Assembly (NCBI GenBank): GCA_029262355.1
Contig: JAJCZO010000295.1
Coordinates: 1-33,091, forward strand
From: Deltaproteobacteria bacterium
GTDB taxonomy: Bacteria > Desulfobacterota > Binatia > UBA12015
DNA length: 33,091 bases
Reading direction: 5' to 3'
Shown here in pieces: positions 7,597 through 16,074 of this stretch; positions within the stretch are counted from its first letter, which is position 1, and the number at the start of each line of letters is the position of its first letter. The position numbers were made by a program, and so were the translations under genes. The notes beneath the pieces were generated by a model. That model was not told the origin of the DNA. It saw only the letters and a list, made by a program, of their open reading frames with translations, and did not search any database.

Positions 7597-9929
7597 CGGC
7601 ATACCCCTGCTTCCACCAATCGATCGACTTCCGCGCCATCGAGGCCGAGCACGGTGGTCAGAACTTCTTTCGTATGCTCCCCGAGCAGCGGCGCTGCGGC
7701 GGCCGGCCGCAGAGACGTCTTCGACAATCGAAGCGGATTCCCGATGTGCCGCGCGGGACCCACTTCGGGGTGCTCCAACGTCACGATCGCACCCCGAGTC
7801 GCGAGGTGGAGGTCGTTGCGGTGGTCGTCGGGCCCTTGGACGAACATCGCCGAGACCCCGGCCGCCTGCAGAATTTCGGTGACGTCTTCGGCGCTCCGGG
7901 TTCGTGTCCAGGCGCTGAGCTTCGCATCGATCTCGTCCCGCCCCTCGACGCGCCCCTCGGCATGGGCGAAGCGCTCCTCGGGCATCCAACCGACGCAGTG
8001 CAGGAGTCGCTCCCAGGCCACATCATCCGTGACCGCGATCGCGCACCAGCGATCCTCGCCGGCACACGGATAAACGTCGTGCGGCACGGCCACATCGCTG
8101 CAGTTGCCCCTTGGTTCGGGCGCGCGGCCCGAACACGCTTCTTCGAGGTAGACCTCGCCCATGAGATAGGCGGCCGCCTCGGTCTGCGCCATCTCGATGT
8201 ACTGCCCCTCGCCCGTCTTGCTTCGATGGTCGAGCGCCGCCAGCACTGCGAGCGCTCCCATCTTGCCCGCAACGTGATCGGGGTGGTTGAGCGCCGTGCC
8301 GCACGGGTACGGAACGTCTGAGTGATTCCAGAGCGGATGGATCCCTGCGAACGCGGCGTTCAACGGACCAAACGACTGCATCTGGTCGAGCGGGCCACCT
8401 CGCCCGTAACCCTGCGAAGAAAAGTAGATGACATTCGGGTTCTTCTCGACCACGTCCTCGTACCCAACACCAAGCCCCTCGATGACACCGCCGCGGTTGT
8501 TCTCGGCGACGACATCGGCCTTCGAGCAGAGGTCGAGCGCCATGTTGCGCCCCTCGTCCGTGGTGAGATCCAGGCACACGCTCTTGCGGCCGCGACACTC
8601 ATCGTTGAACGTCCACGCCCGGTTCGGCTGCTCGTCGAGTGTGGCCAGGCGCAACACGTCGAGGTGGGCGCGGGATTCGATCTTGATGACTTCGGCGCCG
8701 AGTTCCGACAACACCCCCGCGAGCTCCGGCACGACCGCCGCCACGCCAAACTCGACGACCTTGATGCCCTCGAGCAGCAGGCCCGTCGGCTCCGCACCAG
8801 CGGGGCCAGGCTCCCGCGCCGGAAACCCTTCCCGATCGTCCAGACCCGTGATCGGCGCGTGCCGCCGAACCGTGGCGGGGGTCTCCGACAGGCTCCACGC
8901 GGGCGCGCAAAACGGAGCGTCCCCGAGTCCGGGGAAATCGGTCTCGACGAAGGTCTCGCGCTCCTTGCTCTGCTCGCAAGCCACGAACTCGCCGGGGCTA
9001 TGAATCGGGCCGAGCGGCAGACCCGTCTTACGTGCCTGCTCGAACAACTCCGCGCGCGTGTGCTGCTGTGTGATCTCGGACGCAACGACGCGGATCACGT
9101 CGCTGTTGAGCATGCGAAAGACCATGTTCTCCCACTGCTCGCCTTGGAGTGCCTCGGGTTGATTCAGCAGCTCGAGAAGACCTCGCCAGTGCTTCACGTT
9201 GCCGGGCACGATGCGAACCCATCCATCGGCGGCGGGCAGCACGAGGTAGTTGCCGTCGGCATTGCGCGGCGGCGCCTTGGGAAGGATCGGATAGGTCCGA
9301 CCGTAGTCCTCGAGGGGAATCGCCCACGGGTTCATCCCCGCGATGGATGCCTCTTGCACCGCAACCTCGACATTCTGGCCCTGACCGTGGCGGTCGCGAT
9401 CCATGACGGCCGCAAGCGCGCCCACCGCACCATAGACCGAGGCGCAGTCGTGCGCCGCGAACCCCGGCAGCCAACACGGGGGACGATCGGGAAAGCCCGA
9501 TGCGAACAGTGCTCCCGATGCAGCGAAAGCCGGCAGCGCCTCGAGGCGCCAGTCCGACTTCGGCCCCATGCCCCCGAAGTCCGAGAGCGACACGTGCACC
9601 ACGTGCGGGTGGCGCGCGGCGACCTGCTTGGGCGTGAGATCGAGGGTCGCCTGCCCCGCCGGGCCCAGGTTCTCGATCAGTACATCGGCTCCGGCGCAAA
9701 GCTGCTCGAATCGATCTCGGCCCGTCTGGGTGTCGAGATCGAGGAAGGCGCCGCGTTTGTTCGCGTTGCGATAAAGGTACGCGATCGACTCCATCTCCTC
9801 GGCGTTCGGTTCGGTGGGCTCGACCTTTACGACATCCGCGCCAAGGTCGGCGAGAAGGCGTCCGGCGAGTGCACCCCGAAGATCGGTGAGGTCCACGATG
9901 CGCAGGTGTCCGAGGGGGGAGTTGAACAT
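7593..9929 (-). CDS. Tandem-fused double family III CoA-transferase (CaiB/BaiF)
   Basis: 778-residue protein made of two complete CaiB/BaiF (formyl-CoA transferase-like) units; the family's usual length is about 400. Unit 1 (about 1-365) starts with LRIVDLTDLRGALAGRLLADLGADVVKVE and keeps the catalytic Asp at D161 (AAHDCASV). Unit 2 (about 385-778) starts with IKVVEFGVAAVVPELAGVLSELGAEVIKIE and keeps it at D551 (NHPDHVAGK). Both retain the RxTGxGQ-like segment after the Asp. Such enzymes move CoA between carboxylic acids by an aspartyl-CoA intermediate and form interlocked dimers, so one fused chain could form the whole ring. Substrate is unknown; activation of an alkyl, steroid or aromatic acid is plausible. 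ATG start without a clear ribosome site. Confidence 0.9.
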   Translation of the reverse strand: MFNSPLGHLRIVDLTDLRGALAGRLLADLGADVVKVEPTEPNAEEMESIAYLYRNANKRGAFLDLDTQTGRDRFEQLCAGADVLIENLGPAGQATLDLTPKQVAARHPHVVHVSLSDFGGMGPKSDWRLEALPAFAASGALFASGFPDRPPCWLPGFAAHDCASVYGAVGALAAVMDRDRHGQGQNVEVAVQEASIAGMNPWAIPLEDYGRTYPILPKAPPRNADGNYLVLPAADGWVRIVPGNVKHWRGLLELLNQPEALQGEQWENMVFRMLNSDVIRVVASEITQQHTRAELFEQARKTGLPLGPIHSPGEFVACEQSKERETFVETDFPGLGDAPFCAPAWSLSETPATVRRHAPITGLDDREGFPAREPGPAGAEPTGLLLEGIKVVEFGVAAVVPELAGVLSELGAEVIKIESRAHLDVLRLATLDEQPNRAWTFNDECRGRKSVCLDLTTDEGRNMALDLCSKADVVAENNRGGVIEGLGVGYEDVVEKNPNVIYFSSQGYGRGGPLDQMQSFGPLNAAFAGIHPLWNHSDVPYPCGTALNHPDHVAGKMGALAVLAALDHRSKTGEGQYIEMAQTEAAAYLMGEVYLEEACSGRAPEPRGNCSDVAVPHDVYPCAGEDRWCAIAVTDDVAWERLLHCVGWMPEERFAHAEGRVEGRDEIDAKLSAWTRTRSAEDVTEILQAAGVSAMFVQGPDDHRNDLHLATRGAIVTLEHPEVGPARHIGNPLRLSKTSLRPAAAAPLLGEHTKEVLTTVLGLDGAEVDRLVEAGVCR

Positions 9930-10084
9930 GGCCGAACTCTACGGACCGCCCCCGCTCCGAACAAGATCGCTCGGTCGCTCGCCGGCCGGCTGCCCGTCGC
10001 CATCGAACCAGCCCCCGAGGCGTACGCAGAGCGCCACTGTATCCCAAAGGCCGGCCGGCCCAGGAGCAGGCCCGACCTCAGGGG

Positions 10085-10630
10085 TCATTCCTCGATGTCG
10101 ATCGATCCCAGGAACCGGTCGACGGCATCCATGGAACTCCCCTTGGGCACGATCCCCGTGAAACTGAGCATCCGGCCATCCACCAGAAAGAACTCCGCAC
10201 GCGCATCCTGCTGAATCGTCGACTTGTGCATCACGAACTCGAGCTTCTTGCCTTCGTGGCCGTCGCGCTCGATGTCGACGTACGACTTCTCGGCGCCGTC
10301 CCCTTTCTCGAGAAAACTGTCGCGAATGCTGTCGAGCAGCGCCTCATCCGACATGAAGAACGTAGCGACCGCGGGCACATCGACGCGAGTGGCCATGAAG
10401 ACCTCCGTGCCGTGCTCCGCCCGATAGCTCACGTCTTCGACCGTCCCAACAAAGGTCGACGTCTGCTTGACCGTTCGCTCAGGCGGCTTCGGCATCTCGA
10501 CCTCGAAGCCTTCGTTCGGCGGCGCGAAATCGATCCAGGCCTCGTGCGTTTCACCGAGCGAGAGCGGCGGCGCGACGAGCACGCAGACCAGAGAGATCGC
10601 GAGGAGCAAGCCAGGAGTCGAAATACGCAT
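10085..10630 (-). CDS. Exported small protein, unrecognised family
   Basis: 181-residue protein with a clear signal peptide (MRISTPGLLLAISLVCVLVAPPL, cleavage probably near LSLGETHE). The mature part begins WIDFAPPNEGFEVEMPKPPER, and the remainder alternates strands and ends with a helix (SSMDAVDRFLGSIDIEE). This pattern of an F-x-V-x-x-P opening and a closing small helix resembles PsbP/DUF1795-like periplasmic proteins, but that is a resemblance only. No cysteine or obvious catalytic residue is seen. The start is supported by AAGG 7 nt upstream of the ATG. It lies 48 nt downstream of the HAD gene on the same strand and 155 nt upstream of the CoA-transferase. Confidence 0.7.
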   Translation of the reverse strand: MRISTPGLLLAISLVCVLVAPPLSLGETHEAWIDFAPPNEGFEVEMPKPPERTVKQTSTFVGTVEDVSYRAEHGTEVFMATRVDVPAVATFFMSDEALLDSIRDSFLEKGDGAEKSYVDIERDGHEGKKLEFVMHKSTIQQDARAEFFLVDGRMLSFTGIVPKGSSMDAVDRFLGSIDIEE

Positions 10631-10678
10631 TTCTCATCCTTCGCTCGCGAGGCGCGCTTCGGCAACCCCAATTGCGGG

Positions 10679-11320
10679 CTAGCAGCGGCCGAGCAACCGA
10701 TCGAGTTCAGCGAGTGCGCCTGCGGGATCCTCACCGACGAGAAGCGCTTCGAGCCCCGCCCTCTGCGCCGCATCCACGTTCCCGGGATGATCGTCGAGAA
10801 AGATCGCGCGCGCCGGCTCGACGTCGAGCCTCGTGCACGCCAGTGCGAAGATCCGCAGGTCGGGCTTCCGCATCCCCACTTCGCTGGAGTCGACCACGTC
10901 GTGGAAGAGCTCCTCCACCGGAAGTGTCCCACGCCAGTGCTCCCGAAACTCGGCGACGTTGTTGGTCAGGAGGCCGGTGCGCATCCCATCGCGCCGAAGG
11001 CCTCGCACACAGTCGACGAGCTCGTTGCGAATGCCGCTCGATGACGCCATTGCCGAGAAGAGGGTGTAGAGATCGGCCTGGAAGCCGTGTGTAGAACCCA
11101 GGTCGAGAATCGCTTGGCGTGCTTCTTCGATGGGAAGCTCGCCACGCTCGAGGCGATGCCAAGGATGATCCGTATCTGACGAGTACGACCCGAACACGAC
11201 TTCGACGAGTCGATCGGGCGACGTGCCGAGGTCGCCGGCCATGTCGCCCACCGCGCTAAACGGAGACCCGGTGAAAACGCCACCGAAGTCGAACAAAACC
11301 GCATCGTATCGATCGCTCAT
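10679..11320 (-). CDS. HAD-superfamily hydrolase (subfamily IA-like)
   Basis: 213-residue HAD hydrolase. Motif I is VLFDFGGVF, with nucleophile D11 but glycine at the D+2 position. Motif II is GLLTNN, motif III lies at KPDLRIF, and motif IV is IFLDDHPGNV. An FDFGGV motif is common in the YihX/epoxide-hydrolase-N-like branch, so the missing second Asp may indicate a dehalogenase-like or unusual phosphatase rather than an inactive enzyme. The ATG at 11320 is used; a GTG two codons upstream is possible. No strong ribosome site. It is divergent from the MFS transporter by about 66 nt and heads a minus-strand run toward the CoA-transferase. Confidence 0.87.
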   Translation of the reverse strand: MSDRYDAVLFDFGGVFTGSPFSAVGDMAGDLGTSPDRLVEVVFGSYSSDTDHPWHRLERGELPIEEARQAILDLGSTHGFQADLYTLFSAMASSSGIRNELVDCVRGLRRDGMRTGLLTNNVAEFREHWRGTLPVEELFHDVVDSSEVGMRKPDLRIFALACTRLDVEPARAIFLDDHPGNVDAAQRAGLEALLVGEDPAGALAELDRLLGRC

Positions 11321-11386
11321 CGACACGAGGCTAGCCGACGGGGAACGGTCGCGCTCGGGTCGTTGTCCGGCGCCCGGGCTCGTTCT

Positions 11387-12679
11387 ATGGTCTGCGTCCG
11401 CATGGTGCCCTCCCCCCCGCCGTACTCACCCGCGTACTCTCGCTACGTCCTCGGGCTCCTGCTCCTGGTCCAGGCGTTCAACGTGGTCGACCGCAGCATC
11501 ATCGCCCTCGTCGCGCAGGACATTCGCCTCGAGATGGATCTGTCCGACCGGCAGATGGGTCTGCTGATGGGCTTCGCATTCACGGTCGTTCATCTGATCG
11601 CCGGTCTACCCATCGCCCGAATCGCAGACCGCGGTGTCCGGCGGACGATCATCGCCGTCGGATTGTTCGCCTGGAGCGCGATGACCGTCGCGACGGGCAT
11701 GGCCCGCACATTCCCGCAGTTGTTCGCGGCGCGAATGGGAGTCGGGATCGGCGAAGCGGCCGGCGGGCCACCGGCCCACTCGCTGATCGCCGACTACTCC
11801 CCCCGATCGCTCGCTAGTGGGCTCTCGATGCTGCCCATGGGGGCGGTCGCGGGCCTCGGGCTGGGCTTCGTCGTGGGCGGTTGGATCCAGCACGAATGGG
11901 GCTGGCGCGCCGCGATCCTTGCGATGGGCGTGCCGGGGCTCTTCCTCGCGATCGTAGTCCGATTCACCGTGAAGGAACCTCACCGCGAGATCGCGCCGCA
12001 GAGCGAATCGATGTGGGCGGCGGGTCGCGCGCTCCTCGCTCTGCCCTCGTACCGCTGGACACTCGTCGCAATGTGCCTCGCCGGCCTATCCGTCTTTGGC
12101 CGCTCGAGCTGGGAGGTCACCTTCTTGCGACGCACCTACGAGATGGACGCCCGAACGGCCGCGACGTGGTACTTCTTGATCAGCCCGCTGCCGAGCTTCT
12201 TCGCGGCCTATCTGTGGGGACGGATCACCGACCGACTCGCCGCCCGCGATGCTCGGTGGTTTGCCTGGACCTGTGCCGTCGGCAACGCCGCCTTCGTGCC
12301 CGCATCGATGGCGTTCTATCTCTGGCCCAAGGATCAGACTCTCGGCCCCCTGCCGGTCGCCTTTGTCTGGAGCATGATGGCCTCCGTACTCGGCTCCGCC
12401 GCGGCGCCGGCCACCTCGGCGATCGCGCAACGGCTCGCGCCACCGTCGCGTCGCGCCTTCTCCGCGGCATTGTGGTCGATGCTCTTCAACTTCATCGGTC
12501 TCGGTCTCGGTGCCTACCTCGTGGGCGACTGGAGCACGCGGCTGGAAGCCGAGTACGGCCCGAATTCGCTCCGCTACGCCCTGGCCCTGATCAGCGTGAC
12601 GCCGCTGCTCGCCGCCGGCGTCAACCTGCTCGCCGCCCGGACGATTGGCGACGACATCCGGGCGGTCGACGCGACTTGA
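11387..12679 (+). CDS. MFS transporter, spinster-like
   Basis: About 430-residue major facilitator with roughly twelve hydrophobic segments. Helix 1 holds the VDRSIIALVAQDI signature, followed by LSDRQMGLLMGFAF, then the A-loop-like IARIADRGVRR between helices 2 and 3 (GxxxDRxGRR equivalent). GIGEAAGGPPAHSLIADY in helix 4 is characteristic of the spinster-type/sphingolipid-transporter-like branch common in deltaproteobacteria and sphingomonads. The central loop contains VKEPHREIAPQ. The likely substrate is an organic acid or lipid-like compound, not determinable. ATG 11387 is used; ATG 11402 is equally plausible since neither has a clear ribosome site. It is divergent from the HAD gene. Confidence 0.88.
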   Translation: MVCVRMVPSPPPYSPAYSRYVLGLLLLVQAFNVVDRSIIALVAQDIRLEMDLSDRQMGLLMGFAFTVVHLIAGLPIARIADRGVRRTIIAVGLFAWSAMTVATGMARTFPQLFAARMGVGIGEAAGGPPAHSLIADYSPRSLASGLSMLPMGAVAGLGLGFVVGGWIQHEWGWRAAILAMGVPGLFLAIVVRFTVKEPHREIAPQSESMWAAGRALLALPSYRWTLVAMCLAGLSVFGRSSWEVTFLRRTYEMDARTAATWYFLISPLPSFFAAYLWGRITDRLAARDARWFAWTCAVGNAAFVPASMAFYLWPKDQTLGPLPVAFVWSMMASVLGSAAAPATSAIAQRLAPPSRRAFSAALWSMLFNFIGLGLGAYLVGDWSTRLEAEYGPNSLRYALALISVTPLLAAGVNLLAARTIGDDIRAVDAT

Positions 12680-12845
12680 AATTTGCTCTCCCCGACGTGC
12701 GGGTAGGCGTCGGCAACCGCTTCTATTACTACTCCTCCTCGTCGACTACTGGAACTGGACCAAGGCTCCAAACTTCGACGACTTCGTCCTCGAATGGGTT
12801 GCCTCGAAGCAGCTGCGCGGTACGCCGACGAAGGCGGGCACCTGA
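12645..12845 (+). CDS. Possible tiny ORF or gene remnant after the MFS gene
   Basis: A 66-codon frame (TTG at 12645, inside the MFS 3' end) fills the gap before the convergent sulfatase. Its last 33 codons, DYWNWTKAPNFDDFVLEW then VASKQLRGTPTKAGT, have protein-like composition and mostly G/C third positions, and are preceded by seven leucines. No ATG, no ribosome site and no family match are evident. It could be a small membrane peptide or the 3' remnant of a lost gene. This stretch holds nothing else recognisable. Confidence 0.25.
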   Translation: MATTSGRSTRLEICSPRRAGRRRQPLLLLLLLVDYWNWTKAPNFDDFVLEWVASKQLRGTPTKAGT

Positions 12846-12847
12846 GC

Positions 12848-14341
12848 TCACCGCCAGCCGCGCGGGTTCTCCTCCACCTGAACGCGCATCGCGCCGAGTG
12901 CATCGGCCAATCGCTGCCCCTCGCGGGGGAAGCGTCGGATGAGGTTGTGATTCTCGGCGTCACCATCGAAGCGAGTCAGGGTCGGCTTCGAACGACCGGT
13001 CTGCCCGGTGGCCCCAAGGTACTTGAACCGATCATCGCGCACCGCATCGGGCTCCCGGCCAACGGTTGGGAAGTAGAAAAGGAACGGGTGCGGGCTCGCC
13101 GCACCGGCCTGGAAGACCGAGGCCAAGTCGCGCCCGTCGACGACCCGATCGGTCGGCGGAGCAATTCCCGCGAGGCTCAGCAACGTCGGAAAGAGGTCGA
13201 TATTCATCGCCATTGCGTCGGTCGTCTGGCCGGCCGGGATCGCCCCCGCCCAGCGAGCGATAAAGGGCACACGCTGACCGCCCTCGTAGGTATCCCCCTT
13301 TCGCCCGCGAAGATTCCCCGGACTACCATCGTAGTCCGGGCCGTTATCGCTCGTGACGATGATCAGCGTGCGATCACCAAGACCGAGTCGATCGATCGTG
13401 TCGACGATCGCCCCGGTGCTCCGGTCCAGGTCCGCGACGACATCTCCGTAGATGCCAGCCTCGGACTCGCCCGCGTGCGCGGGATCGGCGAAGTGCGGCA
13501 CATGCGGAAACGTGTGCGCGAGATAGAGGAAGAACGGCTCCTCGCGATGCTGCTCGACGAACCGGATCGCTTCTTCGGTGTAGAGCCGGGTCAACTGCGT
13601 CTGGTCGACGCCGCCCGTCCGCTCGAACGCGACGTCCTCGTCGCGAAAGCCCCCAATCGCTTCGTCGATGACGGTCGTGTCTTCGATCTCGACCTCGGCG
13701 TTGCGGTACACGTGCAACGGCATCATGTCGTTGCTCCAGTGCACACCGAAGTACGAATCGAACCCGAAGTCGTTCGGCCAATGCCCTGGCAGTGCACCGA
13801 GGTGCCACTTTCCGATCATGCCGGTCGCGTAGCCAGCGGCCCCCAGAGCCTCCGCCACCGTGATCTCATCCTTCGGGAGCTCGTTGGCGTAGCCCGCCAT
13901 CCGACGCAACGTCCCGATCAACATCTCATCGGGAAAGAACACGTGGGTGTCGGTGCCTGAACGAACCGGATAGCGCCCGGTCAGAAGCGCCGCCCGCGAC
14001 GGCGTGCAGACCGGCGACGCCGAGTAGAAGCTCGTCATTCGAACGCCCTCAGCTGCGAGGCGGTCGATTCGCGGCGTGTCGACCAGCTGGCTGCCGTAGC
14101 TCGAAAGGTCGCCATAGCCGAGATCATCGAAGAAAATCACGACGACGTTCGGGGCGACCGACGGATCAACCGGCTCGACCGAGGCGAGATACGCCGCCTT
14201 CTCGGCTTCGTGCTCGAGCTCCGGGACCGCGGGAAGAGCCTTCACCTGGGCCCAGCGGAGCCCAAGGACCACGACCACGGCGGCGACCAACGCCAACACG
14301 AGCCAACCGACCCCTAAAGCCACTCCCCGCAGAACGCGCAC
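12848..14341 (-). CDS. Membrane-anchored type I sulfatase (arylsulfatase-like)
   Basis: 497-residue alkaline-phosphatase-superfamily sulfatase. One hydrophobic N-terminal segment (about 8-28, rich in V, L and A) anchors or exports it to the periplasm. Metal ligands appear at FFDDLGYGD (D72, D73) and TSDNGPDYDG. The formylglycine signature is CTPSRAALLTGR with C112, so maturation by a formylglycine-generating enzyme is expected. K178 and H180 in GKWHLG complete the active site. The downstream RGRKGDTYEGGQRVP is typical of the family. It likely removes sulfate from a sulfated organic compound. GTG start after an upstream TAA. It lies about 62 nt downstream of the amidohydrolase on the same strand, so probably one operon. 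No formylglycine-generating enzyme is in the window. Confidence 0.92.
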   Translation of the reverse strand: MRVLRGVALGVGWLVLALVAAVVVVLGLRWAQVKALPAVPELEHEAEKAAYLASVEPVDPSVAPNVVVIFFDDLGYGDLSSYGSQLVDTPRIDRLAAEGVRMTSFYSASPVCTPSRAALLTGRYPVRSGTDTHVFFPDEMLIGTLRRMAGYANELPKDEITVAEALGAAGYATGMIGKWHLGALPGHWPNDFGFDSYFGVHWSNDMMPLHVYRNAEVEIEDTTVIDEAIGGFRDEDVAFERTGGVDQTQLTRLYTEEAIRFVEQHREEPFFLYLAHTFPHVPHFADPAHAGESEAGIYGDVVADLDRSTGAIVDTIDRLGLGDRTLIIVTSDNGPDYDGSPGNLRGRKGDTYEGGQRVPFIARWAGAIPAGQTTDAMAMNIDLFPTLLSLAGIAPPTDRVVDGRDLASVFQAGAASPHPFLFYFPTVGREPDAVRDDRFKYLGATGQTGRSKPTLTRFDGDAENHNLIRRFPREGQRLADALGAMRVQVEENPRGWR

Positions 14342-14403
14342 CGGCCCGTGTTACTGCACCAGGAGACGGGAGGGAAACGAGCGGCCGCCGCGCCCCCAGC
14401 GAT

Positions 14404-15576
14404 CTACGACGTGAGATGATATGCGGCGAGGACGTTCTTTCCGAGGAATCCAGCGCGCGCAGACTCCGGAAGCGAGTCGACCAAGCGCTCGACCTCCGGC
14501 ACGTACTCCGGCGCATGATCGGGATGCGGGAAATCCGAGGCCCAGAAGAATCGATCCTCGCCGACGGTCGGAATGACCGCAGCAAGCGACTTCTCGTCGG
14601 GATCTCCCGCGATCCAACACTGCCTTCGAAAGTAGTGGCTCGGGAGCTCGGGCAGCAACTCGCGGACCGGTTTCGCCTGATACGTACCGTAGATCGTATC
14701 CATCCGGTCGAGCCAATAGCCGATCCAGCCGCCCCCGGTCTCGAGGACGACGACCCGAAGGTCGGGGAACTTCCCGAACACGCCGTACTGGAACAGCGAC
14801 GTGAACGCGTGGCGCACGGCATCGCCGGCCGTGACGTTGTGGAAGAAACCGAACTCCGCGCTCGTATAGTCGCCGAAGCGGCCGGGCGCGCACCACTTGG
14901 GTTCGAACACCGGGTGAATCCCCAGCGGCAGAGCCAACTCCTGACACGCAGCGAAGATCCGGTCGTGCGCCGGATCTCCAAGCGGTTTGCGCGTCGTGGT
15001 GAAGGGAGGCACCCACACCCCGCGCACGCCATCCGCCGCGGCACGACGGAGCTCTTTCTCCGAAGCCTCCACGTCACCGAGCGACAACTGCGCAATCGGC
15101 ACCAGACGTCCGTCCGAGTCGGAGCAGAAGTCGACGATCCACCGATTGTACGCGGTCAGATTCGGTTGGATGATCGACTCGTCTTCCTGTTCGGCAACCC
15201 ACAGGACCCCAAGAGTCGGATAGAGGATCGACTTCTCGATGTTCTCCATGTCGAGGCGCTCGACGCGCTCTTTCGGATCCATCGAGCCAAGCGGGGCCAT
15301 GTCGAGGTACGCCGACCCCGTCGGCTCGCGCTCGTACACGATCCCGCCCAGGCGATCCATCATTCCCAGGCCTGCGGGGTATCCCTTCTTGATGATCTTC
15401 GAGGAAACGCCGCCGCCTATGTTCATGTACTCCAGCCCGTCGCCGTCCTTCTCGATCTTCATCGCGACGTCGCGGTGGGCGGGATCGATATAGCGCTCCC
15501 AGATGTCCGGTGGCTCGAGAACATGCCCATCGGCGTCGACGCCGCCGTCGTACTTCAGCTTCGGGAGTGCCTTCAT
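14404..15576 (-). CDS. Amidohydrolase family protein (ACMSD-like TIM barrel)
   Basis: 390-residue amidohydrolase-2 family protein related to metal-dependent decarboxylases and hydrolases such as ACMSD. Metal ligands and active-site residues visible are D16-x-H18 in DADGH, H221 in GIHPVFEP, and D348 with H351 in FWASDFPHPD. The insert MNIGGGVSSKIIKKGYPAG and the ERVERLDMENIEKSILYPT segment are typical of deltaproteobacterial and actinobacterial members. Start ATG 15576 is chosen by homology to the usual N-terminus (KYDGGVDADGHVLEP). A TTG at 15612 is possible but adds atypical residues. The frame stays open upstream into a decayed Gly/Tyr-rich gene. Probably co-transcribed with the sulfatase; the substrate could be an aromatic or cyclic acid. 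Confidence 0.88.
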   Translation of the reverse strand: MKALPKLKYDGGVDADGHVLEPPDIWERYIDPAHRDVAMKIEKDGDGLEYMNIGGGVSSKIIKKGYPAGLGMMDRLGGIVYEREPTGSAYLDMAPLGSMDPKERVERLDMENIEKSILYPTLGVLWVAEQEDESIIQPNLTAYNRWIVDFCSDSDGRLVPIAQLSLGDVEASEKELRRAAADGVRGVWVPPFTTTRKPLGDPAHDRIFAACQELALPLGIHPVFEPKWCAPGRFGDYTSAEFGFFHNVTAGDAVRHAFTSLFQYGVFGKFPDLRVVVLETGGGWIGYWLDRMDTIYGTYQAKPVRELLPELPSHYFRRQCWIAGDPDEKSLAAVIPTVGEDRFFWASDFPHPDHAPEYVPEVERLVDSLPESARAGFLGKNVLAAYHLTS

Positions 15577-15626
15577 GAGACGAGATTCGGGGACGGAGCC
15601 CGCTCCTGTCAACTCGCACCGGGTTA

Positions 15627-15973
15627 GCGCCGCCCTGCGGTAGCCCGCCCCCTTCGCGCCGGTCGTGCCGTCGAAACCGCCGGCGGTTCCGCGTGCATTG
15701 CGATAGCGCGCGCCGTTCGTCGTCCCCCGTCACGCGTGATGTGTGGAGACCCCGTTGGGCGTTCGGATTGTACGCGGCAACATACCCGGCGCCACCATAC
15801 CCGCCATAGGCACGGGCGCCCCGGGCATACCCTCCCGTCGTGGGGTTGTACGCCCAGCCGGCGCCTGCCCCACCGTACGGGCCGTAGACCGGGGCGATGT
15901 ACGGCCGGTACCGGAACCCGGTGCCGTACACGACGGGCAAGACCCACTTCCCTCGGCTTCCCGAGCCGAGCAT
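15627..15973 (-). pseudogene. Decayed Gly/Tyr-rich protein gene with a frameshift
   Basis: Reading from 15973, one frame encodes YRPYIAPVYGPYGGAGAG, WAYNPTTGGYARGARAYG and YVAAYNPNAQRG, a Gly/Tyr/Asn-Pro-rich repeat type found in exported deltaproteobacterial-like proteins. At the C5 run 15724-15728 the sense moves to another frame, continuing as GTTNGARYRNARGTAGGFDG then TTGAKGAGYRRAA, which is what the same protein type carries next. Reading four C instead of five restores one frame. No signal peptide is present upstream (a stop lies at 16031-16033), and the 3' end runs without a stop into the amidohydrolase frame. So both ends look truncated. The C-run could also be an assembly error. Confidence 0.6.
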
Positions 15974-16074
15974 CGGACTTCTACGTGCTGTTCGGGTACC
16001 AGCACGGTCCCTGCCGCCGACAGAGCCCGCTCAAGTAGACGGCTCAGTCGACGACGGCTAGTGTCGCCGCTGCG

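Noticed and set aside
5963..7639. 558-codon minus-strand frame opposite the NIPSNAP/SDR genes
   Set aside because: No recognisable domain and Arg/Gly-rich composition; the plus-strand SDR has a complete catalytic tetrad.
9930..10084. Possible gene or regulatory RNA in the 155-nt gap upstream of the CoA-transferase
   Set aside because: No coding frame with a family match, no hairpin or riboswitch-like pattern that I could support.
8322..10214. 630-codon plus-strand frame opposite the CoA-transferase
   Set aside because: Antisense artefact of high GC; Arg/His-rich product without domains, while the opposite strand encodes a full double CoA-transferase.
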